Source: CAZHPR01 sp964534305
GTDB lineage: Bacteria; Patescibacteriota; Minisyncoccia; Phycocordibacterales; WO2-35-19
DNA: 17,179 nt
NCBI GenBank assembly: GCA_964534305.1
Contig: CAZHPR010000013.1
Location: 1-17,179 of the forward strand
Direction of reading: 5' to 3'
Of this stretch, positions 12,363-17,179 are shown piece after piece; positions within the stretch are counted from its first letter, which is position 1, and the number at the start of each line of letters is the position of its first letter. The notes under the pieces were generated by a model. The model was given only the letters and a program-made list of their open reading frames with translations. It did not search any database and was not told the DNA's origin. A program made the position numbers and the translations under genes.

Positions 12363-12572
12363 TTGACCAAAGAACAGATCGACAACACGTTCACGTACCA
12401 TGCTCCCAAGGGTGACCAGACCACCCGCTACCAGAGTATCCGAGACTGCGCCAAAGAATTGGCACACAACATCGAGCGCAACTGCCCCGACTCGCGGGAA
12501 AAAAGCCTCGCGCTTACCAACTTGCAACAGGCCGTGATGTGGGCGAACGCCAGCATCGCGATTAACGAATAA
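12363..12572 (+). CDS. acb2: Acb2/Tad1-type cyclic-nucleotide sponge (anti-CBASS)
   Basis: 69 aa. It carries the family pattern in order: TKEQI near the N-terminus, FTYHAP (10-15), a helix RYQSIRDCAKELAHNI (22-37), then the hallmark C-terminal helix SREKSLALTNLQQAVMWANA (44-63) and a final I-x-x-N-E. This matches the Acb2/Tad1 hairpin family I know from phages, in which small oligomers bind cyclic di-/trinucleotide or related signals and stop CBASS effectors. The TTG start is chosen because AAAGGA (12351-12356) sits 6 nt upstream and no other start preserves the conserved N-terminus. Unlike its neighbours it does not overlap the previous gene. The bound nucleotide is not inferable here. Confidence 0.9.
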   Translation: MTKEQIDNTFTYHAPKGDQTTRYQSIRDCAKELAHNIERNCPDSREKSLALTNLQQAVMWANASIAINE

Positions 12573-12581
12573 GGGGAGGGC

Positions 12582-12893
12582 ATGATGGCTGTCGAGATCA
12601 AACCCGGCGACTGCTTTTTCAACGTAGCGCGTTTTTCCTGTCTCCGCGTGAAACGCGTTGGCGACAAATGGGCCGATGCGATGACGTGGCGACCAAACGG
12701 CACGCGGGGCAGCAACATCGTCAAGGTGCGCCTCGACAGCCTCACCAAGCTACCCTATTGGCGCATGGAAGCCGTGCGGGTGTATGCGGGTGGGGAATCG
12801 TTCGAGTTCGAATTGACGGACGCGCCCGAGCCGATTGTGCCACAGATCGATCAATCTCTCGTGGAGGAGATCGAGGGTGAGGTGCGGCGATGA
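12582..12893 (+). CDS. hypothetical protein, 103 aa
   Basis: ATGATG start after GGGGAGGG (12573-12580). Beta-rich N-terminus (VEIKPGDCFFNVARFSCLRV), then WADAMTWRPNGTRGSNIVKV and RMEAVRVYAGGESFEFEL; probably a small beta-barrel. The acidic tail has PEPIVPQIDQSLVEEIEGE. It is the first gene after the Acb2-like sponge, so it is a weak candidate for a further anti-defence gene on position alone. Confidence 0.55.
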   Translation: MMAVEIKPGDCFFNVARFSCLRVKRVGDKWADAMTWRPNGTRGSNIVKVRLDSLTKLPYWRMEAVRVYAGGESFEFELTDAPEPIVPQIDQSLVEEIEGEVRR

Positions 12894-13348
12894 AGCGCAA
12901 TCGCGGTACTACCATCGGAAGCCTCATGGCTTCGATCATCAAGACATCGCAGCGGCAAAAGATGGGGGAACTACACGCGATTCCGCATGGCTATAAGTTC
13001 AGTGAAGCCGGGTACACGAATCCCAGCGGAGTACACATCGCACCACTGGCAACCATAGACGGACGGCTGGCATCACTAACCCGCACTCGCATGGTTAAGA
13101 ACTGTCCACGCCCACCCGGAGACTACCCCACTTTCAAGACTGATGACGTGCTCCGCGTCTACGTGCCGATCAAGGATTGCCGCAAGTGTCCGCACCACCT
13201 GAAGCGCGAACTGGGCACGCCGTATCCGTGCTGCGCCATGTTGCGAGAGATGCGCAAGGAAGAGCCGCATCCGGTCGCCAAGGCGTTCTCTATGCTCCGA
13301 GAGGCGCAGGATCAGGTGAAGGAGATCACGGGAGGGGCGCTGCGATGA
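12890..13348 (+). CDS. hypothetical Cys-containing protein, 152 aa
   Basis: ATGA-coupled. The basic N-terminus (KRNRGTTIGSLMASIIKTSQ) is followed by a beta-rich region. Cysteines at C72, C97-x2-C100 (DCRKCPHH) and C114-C115 could form one metal site. The C-terminus is helical (AKAFSMLREAQDQVKEI). The 'KDCRKCPHHLKRELG--YPCC' segment resembles Cys-rich loops in phage proteins of unknown function. Not an annotated Fe-S cluster motif. Confidence 0.6.
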   Translation: MKRNRGTTIGSLMASIIKTSQRQKMGELHAIPHGYKFSEAGYTNPSGVHIAPLATIDGRLASLTRTRMVKNCPRPPGDYPTFKTDDVLRVYVPIKDCRKCPHHLKRELGTPYPCCAMLREMRKEEPHPVAKAFSMLREAQDQVKEITGGALR

Positions 13349-13548
13349 GCGTCATCGACAAACTTTGGGACGATTCCAAATGCTGCTGCCACTTCCCTGA
13401 TGGCCGCGAGTGCTTCCGCTCCCGATATCTTGTGAGTCCCGACAACTACCACGACCATGAGCACGACGGGGAATGTGAATGCGCTTGCCACCACGAGTAT
13501 TACCAAGCGCTGGAAGATTCTGGCGAGTACGAGGAGTACTACCCATGA
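13345..13548 (+). CDS. small Cys/His-rich acidic protein, 67 aa
   Basis: ATGA-coupled, SD GGGAGGGG. Remarkably metal-ligand-rich: C13-C14-C15, C23, His at 36, 38 and 40 (HDHEHD), then C44, C46, C48, H49, H50 (ECECACHH). The C-terminus is acidic and aromatic (EDSGEYEEYYP). It may bind two or more zinc or other metal ions. No family recognised. Confidence 0.6.
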   Translation: MSVIDKLWDDSKCCCHFPDGRECFRSRYLVSPDNYHDHEHDGECECACHHEYYQALEDSGEYEEYYP

Positions 13549-13757
13549 GATACGTATGCTCGCACTGTCTGCGGTGCTCCTGCTGGCTCGGCATCTTCAT
13601 GTGCGACGAAGCGCAAGGGGCATCCCTATTCCGCGCCCGCAAGGTGGATCTGCTGAAGCTGGGCCGCGAGCATGAGGATTGGATGGACGAAGAAGGCGCG
13701 CGGGTACCACGGCACGACAAAGATACCCCGATGCTTCCGAGGGAGATGCTGCAATGA
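13545..13757 (+). CDS. small Cys-rich protein, 70 aa
   Basis: ATGA-coupled. Cys at 5, 8, 11, 13 and 20 (YVCSHCLRCSCWLGIFMC) cluster at the N-terminus, consistent with one zinc site. The rest is charged and helical (KVDLLKLGREHEDWMDEEGA). Function unknown; one of several small Cys-rich genes in the 3' third of the operon. Confidence 0.6.
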   Translation: MRYVCSHCLRCSCWLGIFMCDEAQGASLFRARKVDLLKLGREHEDWMDEEGARVPRHDKDTPMLPREMLQ

Positions 13758-14002
13758 TCCACAAGTACCGCATCGAGGCCGGGACGGGCAGCAATGCCAT
13801 CGTGGGGCAGGTGGACGTGCAGGATGGCCGCATCGTGGCCGCGCCGCACATCTGGGCCAAGTTCAAGGGACAGGAACTTCACCGCCTACAGTGGTGGCTT
13901 GCGGCGAAGATGCATACAGTGTTCATCGAGAGGATGCCAAACCTTGAAGACCCGGAGAGTGAGCACAAGCACGGATTTCAGCAGAAAGGGGCAGCCAAAT
14001 GA
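13754..14002 (+). CDS. hypothetical protein, 82 aa
   Basis: ATGA-coupled after GGGAGATG. Alternating strands in the first half (IHKYRIEAGTGSNAIVGQVD, then GRIVAAPHIW) and a helix (QELHRLQWWLAAKMHTVFIE). This looks like a small beta-hairpin plus helix domain. The C-terminal tail is polar (EHKHGFQQKGAAK). No known motif. Confidence 0.55.
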   Translation: MIHKYRIEAGTGSNAIVGQVDVQDGRIVAAPHIWAKFKGQELHRLQWWLAAKMHTVFIERMPNLEDPESEHKHGFQQKGAAK

Positions 14003-14295
14003 TGCCAGCGCACTTTGACGAGCAATGGACAGAGTTTCGGGAGGTGTGCCGGTCGCGCGAAATCCTCCTGGGTGGATCTTCAGACTGGCTTTGGGCTGAA
14101 CACGCATGGCAGGCGCTCAGCGTCGAACAGCGCCTTGATGCCTTGAAGGACGCCAGCACGCGGGATGCAGAGGATTACACGGTGGCGCGTAGCCTCCCGC
14201 AGAACTACCTGAAGGGGCGCTATTTCGAGCGGCCCCACCGCAAGTCAGCGGCCACCCTGGCAACGAAGGGAGACGAGAGGTTGCGCAATGCCTAG
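13999..14295 (+). CDS. hypothetical phage protein, 98 aa
   Basis: ATGATG start overlapping the upstream stop. Helical: WTEFREVCRSREILLGGSSD, AWQALSVEQRLDALKDA, then ARSLPQNYLKGRYFERP. The ending 'LPQ-YL-GR-FERP' resembles the C-terminal part of phage replication-associated and helicase-loader-type small proteins I have seen, but this is a weak match. It overlaps the next gene by 8 nt. Confidence 0.6.
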   Translation: MMPAHFDEQWTEFREVCRSREILLGGSSDWLWAEHAWQALSVEQRLDALKDASTRDAEDYTVARSLPQNYLKGRYFERPHRKSAATLATKGDERLRNA

Positions 14296-14692
14296 CATCA
14301 CCCGCGACGTAGCCCGCGCCCTCGTCGGCCAATTCACCGCCTTTGCGCCCATGCCGCAAGCAACCGAGGGCCTTACCCTCACCATCGATACCCTGATCGC
14401 CTCAGCCCGCTCAGAGGCGCACGCGAAATCCATCGTGGCGGCAATCATTGAAGCTCCCGGCGATCCGATGCGCTGGCCGTCGCCGGATCGCATTCGATCC
14501 GTGGCATGGAGCCTCTTGAGCGATTCCGAGAAGCGGACGAATTGCGACACTTGCGGGGGTACCGGGTGGCGCTACGATCCCATAATGCGCCGGGGAATCC
14601 GGTACGACAACAGCGTACGCTGCCACTGCAACGGCGGCCGGCAGGTGCCTCAGGATGCGAAGATGCGCTCGGCGGCGGAGGTGGCGTGGTGA
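14288..14692 (+). CDS. hypothetical protein with C-terminal Cys motifs, 134 aa
   Basis: The N-terminal 80 residues are helical (ITRDVARALVGQFTAFAP; IDTLIASARSEAHAKSIVAA). C86-x2-C89 in NCDTCGGTGWRYDP and C112-x-C114 (RCHCNGG) follow, a DnaJ-like CxxCxGxG-style zinc pattern. Possibly a DNA-binding or adaptor protein. The layout is compatible with phage replication-initiation accessory proteins, not proven. The stop overlaps the next start (GTGA). Confidence 0.6.
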   Translation: MPSITRDVARALVGQFTAFAPMPQATEGLTLTIDTLIASARSEAHAKSIVAAIIEAPGDPMRWPSPDRIRSVAWSLLSDSEKRTNCDTCGGTGWRYDPIMRRGIRYDNSVRCHCNGGRQVPQDAKMRSAAEVAW

Positions 14693-15189
14693 GGCTGACA
14701 AAGCGCGGGTTCCTGCAAAGTCTCGGATCGGCGTTCGCCGCAGGCAAAATTGCAGATGCTGCACAGGCGCAGGTGGCCGTAGGTTTGGAGCATGACGCCA
14801 AGATGATGGCCTTGAATCCGCCGCACTGGATTGGAGGCGTCCAAGGAGGGATTGGACACGCCATTCCATGCGAGTTGGTCACGCCTGAATACTGGTCGTG
14901 GCCATCATGGAAGGCGAAGGAAGCGGTAGAGCGCAAGGCGGCGTTCCTCCGGGATTGTGACCGCTATCGGTCGGGGCAATTCACGTCGCACGAGGAAAAG
15001 AAGCAGCGCTGGATTCGCCGCACGCAGTACCGCAAGTTCATGCATGAACCATGGAAAGATAAAACCGTCCAACTAGACATTCAGAGTTGGAAGCGAGAGC
15101 AGGGAGTGGCGAGCACACTGCAAGAGATCCGGGAAAAGCTCGCGTTGCAGCAATGCAACCCGGCTCCCATGAAAGGGTGGGAACGATGA
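14689..15189 (+). CDS. protein with Tat-like N-terminal signal, 166 aa
   Basis: GTG at 14689 in a GTGA overlap, chosen over an upstream GTG. The N-terminus RLTKRGFLQSLGSAFAAGKI resembles a twin-arginine signal (T-K-R-G-F-L-Q-S is a K-R variant of S/T-R-R-x-F-L-K) with a weak hydrophobic stretch and an AQAQ cleavage-like site at residues 25-28. The mature part is basic and Trp-rich (TPEYWSWPSWKAKEAVE; RRTQYRKFMHEPW), ending in a helical QEIREKLALQQ. A Tat-exported phage product would be unusual. The alternative is a cytoplasmic protein with a fortuitous N-terminus. Confidence 0.6.
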   Translation: MRLTKRGFLQSLGSAFAAGKIADAAQAQVAVGLEHDAKMMALNPPHWIGGVQGGIGHAIPCELVTPEYWSWPSWKAKEAVERKAAFLRDCDRYRSGQFTSHEEKKQRWIRRTQYRKFMHEPWKDKTVQLDIQSWKREQGVASTLQEIREKLALQQCNPAPMKGWER

Positions 15190-15386
15190 TGAGGCCAAGT
15201 GTGACGATGGACGAGTTGTGGGCTGCGCAAGCGCAGTTCGGCCCGTTTGGCACCGAAGTTATTCGAGGGCTACAACGCGAATGGGAAGCCTACAGGTCAC
15301 GTTCTCGGATGGTCGAACCAAGCGGTAACCAGCAGTTGGGTCTCGTAGCCGTAAGCTCCGATGCTGACAACCTGGAATTGCGGTAG
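15186..15386 (+). CDS. hypothetical protein, 66 aa, last gene of the + operon
   Basis: ATGATG start overlapping the stop of the previous gene. The first 40 residues read as a genuine helix-rich protein (MDELWAAQAQFGPFGTEVIR, then QREWEAYRSRS). The last 25 or so (EPSGNQQLGLVAVSSDADN) overlap antisense a coding-looking ORF on the other strand, so this end may be a recombination-derived chimeric tail. It marks the convergence with the minus-strand module. Confidence 0.55.
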   Translation: MMRPSVTMDELWAAQAQFGPFGTEVIRGLQREWEAYRSRSRMVEPSGNQQLGLVAVSSDADNLELR

Positions 15387-15476
15387 GCCACCAGGGGTCT
15401 CAGTGCTCAGTACGGCATCGCCGTACTTAGCCTGAAGGTGTTGAAGTTGAGTGATCCATTCAGACAGGTGCTTTAT
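15297..15476 (-). CDS. coding-looking ORF without canonical start, antisense to the last + gene
   Basis: 59 codons and a stop. The product reads like a small phage family (LSEWITQLQHLQAKYGDAVL, then GGLPQFQVVSIGAYGYETQL and TAWFDHP), with a helix-then-strands layout. No ATG, GTG or TTG exists in the frame after the upstream stop. The only position matching the operon's usual start/stop overlap is ATA inside ATAA, at the integrase stop, 3 nt after GGGAGG. One base change (ATGA to ATAA) would explain this: it keeps the stop and loses the start. Alternatives are a rare ATA start, an assembly error, or a decayed gene. It also overlaps the preceding + gene by 90 nt. Confidence 0.4.
   Translation of the reverse strand: MKHLSEWITQLQHLQAKYGDAVLSTETPGGLPQFQVVSIGAYGYETQLLVTAWFDHPRT
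15409..15427. other. 8-bp hairpin at the convergent junction
   Basis: AGTACGGC - ATC - GCCGTACT is a perfect 8-bp stem with a 3-nt loop between the convergent operons. No T-run follows on either strand, so it is not a classic terminator. It also falls inside the antisense ORF (codons KYGDAVL), so the symmetry could be incidental. A bidirectional attenuator or terminator is possible. Confidence 0.35.
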
Positions 15477-16396
15477 TTTCCTCCCAACACAAAATCACAA
15501 GCCGGATTCCGCAGTGCATCCGACGACGACACGTAGCGCGTTGTCGTCGCAAGGCTCGCGTGGCCAAGCGCCTGGCGCACTGCCTCAATGTCCGCGCCGC
15601 CCTCCAAAGCCTGAAGCGCGAACGTGCGGCGAAGGTCATGAGGAGCAGCCTCGACCCCGATCATCTTGGTGTAGCGATGGACGATGAGGCGCACACCCTC
15701 CCCGCTCAGTTTCGTCTCTCCGACCGCTCCGCCGCGGTAAACCGGGCGGAGCAAATACCCTTCCCGACCAATAGCCTTAATCCAGCGGCGTACCGGGGCC
15801 TCCATCCACCGCGGGAGCACCGACGTGCGTAGCTTCCTCCCCTTGCCCTCGTAATCCATCACCACCATGCGCCCGTCGCGCTCCACAACTTGGGTGCAAA
15901 GCACGACAGCGGCCTCTTCCCGGCGCATCCCGCAGCCCATCAGCATCCCGAGCAGCAGGAAATCCCGCAGCCCGGCCGGCGTGTTCTGGTCAGGCAGCAT
16001 GAGGAGTTCCAGCGCCTTGTCCTCGGTGAGCCAGTTGCCAAAACGCACCCCCCGCGAGGATACGCTTTCAATGGAGCGGATCTGGCGCATGGTGCGCTCA
16101 TCGATGTACCCCCGGCACTCAGCCTCCTCCGCCAGCTTGCGGATCGCCGAGAGGGCCAGATTGATTGTGCTCGATGCGCTGCCCCCATCGATGAGGTGCT
16201 GGCGGTACTCCAGGACTCTGGATCGCCCCAGTTCGGCTCCGGCATTCCATCGCACAAAATCAAGCAGCGAGCGATAGTACGCTCGCTTGCTGTTCGGAGA
16301 GATTACGGAATCGCGGACGGTGGGAAGCAGGTCGAGGATGGCGTCGAAGCCATCCTCCTGGTTGTCGATGACGGCGAGCGTGGCACCTGGTTTCAT
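15473..16396 (-). CDS. second tyrosine recombinase (XerC/D- or integron-like), complete
   Basis: 307 aa from the ATG at 16396, chosen because AAGGAGG lies 4 nt upstream and it forms an ATGA overlap with a 20-codon leader ORF. Catalytic set: R158 in GCGMRREEAAV, K185 or K188 in EGKGRKLR, H253 and R256 in PHDLRRTFA, H279 in LGHAS, and nucleophile Y288 in TTRYV. The N-terminal SAM-like domain is at residues 30-110 (SPNSKRAYYRSLLDFVRW). No arm-type domain is visible, so it is closer to Xer and simple integrases than to the + strand integrase, to which it shows no close similarity. The role is probably integration, transposition or dimer resolution of the element. Confidence 0.9.
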   Translation of the reverse strand: MKPGATLAVIDNQEDGFDAILDLLPTVRDSVISPNSKRAYYRSLLDFVRWNAGAELGRSRVLEYRQHLIDGGSASSTINLALSAIRKLAEEAECRGYIDERTMRQIRSIESVSSRGVRFGNWLTEDKALELLMLPDQNTPAGLRDFLLLGMLMGCGMRREEAAVVLCTQVVERDGRMVVMDYEGKGRKLRTSVLPRWMEAPVRRWIKAIGREGYLLRPVYRGGAVGETKLSGEGVRLIVHRYTKMIGVEAAPHDLRRTFALQALEGGADIEAVRQALGHASLATTTRYVSSSDALRNPACDFVLGGK

Positions 16397-16455
16397 TGAT
16401 CCTCCTTTGCTACACTCTTGGCCGTACCCCACGCGCCAGTACCATTGGTTGTCAT
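16393..16455 (-). CDS. 20-codon leader-like ORF upstream of the second recombinase
   Basis: ATG at 16455 after GGAAGGAATC, reading MTTNGTGAWGTAKSVAKEDQ, and stopping at 16393 inside the recombinase ATG (ATGA). The good ribosome-binding site and exact start/stop overlap suggest translational coupling and control of the recombinase, not a functional peptide. The alternative is that it is simply the remnant of a truncated gene. Confidence 0.45.
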   Translation of the reverse strand: MTTNGTGAWGTAKSVAKEDQ

Positions 16456-16481
16456 GATTCCTTCCTTTCTGCTTCCTGCGA

Positions 16482-16495
16482 CCCCCGAAGGGGTT
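16482..16495 (-). other. UUCG-tetraloop hairpin between two minus-strand genes
   Basis: On the minus strand ACCCC-TTCG-GGGGT forms a 5-bp stem closed by a TTCG (UUCG) tetraloop, with an overlapping alternative pairing CCGAA...TTCGG. It lies between the 195-aa gene and the recombinase leader. No T-run follows, so a Rho-independent terminator is unlikely; it could stabilise or attenuate the mRNA. Confidence 0.4.
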
Positions 16496-16515
16496 TCGGC
16501 CTTGGCGCGGCCTCA

Positions 16516-17103
16516 TCAGGCAGGTTGATTTGCGGCATCCATGTACCCCACGCCGAGGCGTACCCCGCCTAGCATCCCGTGGGCGCGGATGCAGTTAGCG
16601 GCGGCCCGCCAGCCTTCAAAATCCCACTGGCACCCCGCGAGTTCGGTGAGTTCGCGGGCATCCTGAAATTCCGGCGCATCCCAGTCCATGTTGAGCGCGA
16701 CAGGAGTGCGGCCGGTGTACCCAAGGTCGCGAGCAGCCGCTTCCCAACATTCGGCGTAGGATTCGTATTGCAGCACCGTGCTGCCAGGGTGCGAATCGCG
16801 GTAGGCTAATGCCTCTTTGTGTCGGGATGCAGCCTCTTGCATCACGGCATTCATGGACGACGAGGCAAAGCCCGCTTCGATGGCGGCAATGATTTGCTCG
16901 CCGGTGACTGCATCCATGGCAAGCCGCCATCTCCGCCACGAAGCATACGCCGCGCCGCGAGCATCCTCGATACTGTCTCCGCTCACTTCGGTATCCTTGC
17001 CGCTTTCCTCATACCAGCGGTAGGCATCTTTGTCGCGGCGGAGAAAGAGGCGGATCGCCTTTCCCTCATCGCCGGTGATCGTTGCGGTCAGTAAGTTGTT
17101 CAT
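16516..17103 (-). CDS. hypothetical protein, 195 aa, first gene of the minus operon
   Basis: The ATG at 17103 is chosen because AGGAAGGAGCAAC precedes it. The N-terminal 65 residues read as a small beta-alpha domain (TATITGDEGKAIRLFLRRDK, SIEDARGAAYASWRRW). The remainder (about 70-195) is helical and Trp/Ala-rich (GEQIIAAIEAGFASSSM; YESYAECWEAAARDLG; FEGWRAAANCIRAHG). The two parts could be a fusion of two small phage modules. Not recognised. It is transcribed from the promoter at 17124-17152 and its stop TGA overlaps an alternative start (16516) in the recombinase frame. Confidence 0.6.
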   Translation of the reverse strand: MNNLLTATITGDEGKAIRLFLRRDKDAYRWYEESGKDTEVSGDSIEDARGAAYASWRRWRLAMDAVTGEQIIAAIEAGFASSSMNAVMQEAASRHKEALAYRDSHPGSTVLQYESYAECWEAAARDLGYTGRTPVALNMDWDAPEFQDARELTELAGCQWDFEGWRAAANCIRAHGMLGGVRLGVGYMDAANQPA

Positions 17104-17123
17104 GTTGCTCCTTCCTGCTAGCA

Positions 17124-17152
17124 ATCTTACGCAAAATCTGATTTGCGGTCAA
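17124..17152 (-). promoter_or_regulatory. sigma70-type promoter for the minus operon
   Basis: On the minus strand: -35 TTGACC (17147-17152) and -10 TAAGAT (17124-17129) with a 17-nt spacer. -35 matches 5 of 6 consensus bases, -10 matches 4. It sits about 20 nt upstream of the ATG at 17103, so the 5' leader would be short. Several A/T-rich bases lie upstream (AATTTAGTT). Confidence 0.65.
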
Positions 17153-17173
17153 GAACTAAATTCGCTCTAGTTC
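17130..17173. promoter_or_regulatory. two dyads overlapping and flanking the promoter (possible operators)
   Basis: Dyad 1, 17130-17147: CGCAAA-ATCTGA-TTTGCG, 6-bp arms placed exactly between -10 and -35. Dyad 2, 17153-17173: GAACTA-N9-TAGTTC, 6-bp arms just upstream of the -35. Positions suit repressor or activator binding that would control the recombinase operon, typical of a lysogeny switch, but no regulator gene is visible in the window. Confidence 0.45.
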
Positions 17174-17179
17174 GATTTT

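Noticed and set aside
15409..15427. Rho-independent terminator for the two convergent operons
   Set aside because: The hairpin has no T-run on either side and lies inside a coding-looking antisense ORF.
15387..15472. attP site downstream of the minus recombinase
   Set aside because: No direct repeat or tRNA-gene fragment could be identified by eye, so an att site cannot be claimed.

Overview
The window reads as part of a temperate phage or prophage, or an integrative element built like one, carried by a G+C-rich bacterium. About 45 small genes lie on the + strand from the left edge to 15386. Almost every one starts inside the stop of the gene before it (ATGA or GTGA overlaps of 4 nt, or overlaps of 8-14 nt), so they look like one polycistronic unit of about 15 kb. 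Few have a recognisable function. No structural (head, tail, lysis) genes and no rRNA, tRNA or CRISPR are visible. The host is uncertain. A PEP-CTERM-like sorting signal on a secreted protein points to an exosortase-bearing Gram-negative, and an acidobacterium (Bryobacter/Solibacter-like) is a reasonable but unproven guess.

Layout. 3-2346: small DNA-binding-like and unknown proteins plus a small PD-(D/E)XK nuclease-like protein (493-819). 2343-3542: a complete tyrosine recombinase embedded in the operon. 3546-4070: an unknown gene of clearly lower G+C. 4078-7556: tiny genes sharing a recurrent GGAGGTGC ribosome-binding cassette, including two paralogues (4078-4427 and 5742-5999), several small Cys-rich proteins and a second PD-(D/E)XK-like protein (5996-6781). 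6778-8460 includes three membrane or secreted products, one with the PEP-CTERM-like tail. 8457-11925: coiled-coil and unknown proteins and a MazG/HisE-type nucleotide pyrophosphohydrolase-like protein (9498-10133). 11932-15386: Cys-rich proteins, an Acb2/Tad1-type cyclic-nucleotide sponge (12363-12572; predicted anti-CBASS) and a protein with a Tat-like N-terminus (14689-15189).

The right end is a separate minus-strand unit. A good sigma70-type promoter with two dyads (17124-17173) drives an unknown 195-aa gene, then a 20-codon leader-like ORF, then a second, unrelated tyrosine recombinase (15473-16396). Downstream is a coding-looking ORF without a canonical start, antisense to the last + gene.

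Two runs of exactly 100 N interrupt the sequence (4178-4277, 9038-9137). The first is flanked by an exact 55-nt duplication, the signature of an unmerged k-mer overlap, so the real sequence there is probably continuous. The functional theme is accessory and early phage functions: nucleases, a nucleotide hydrolase, an anti-defence sponge and two integrases, among many uncharacterised small proteins.
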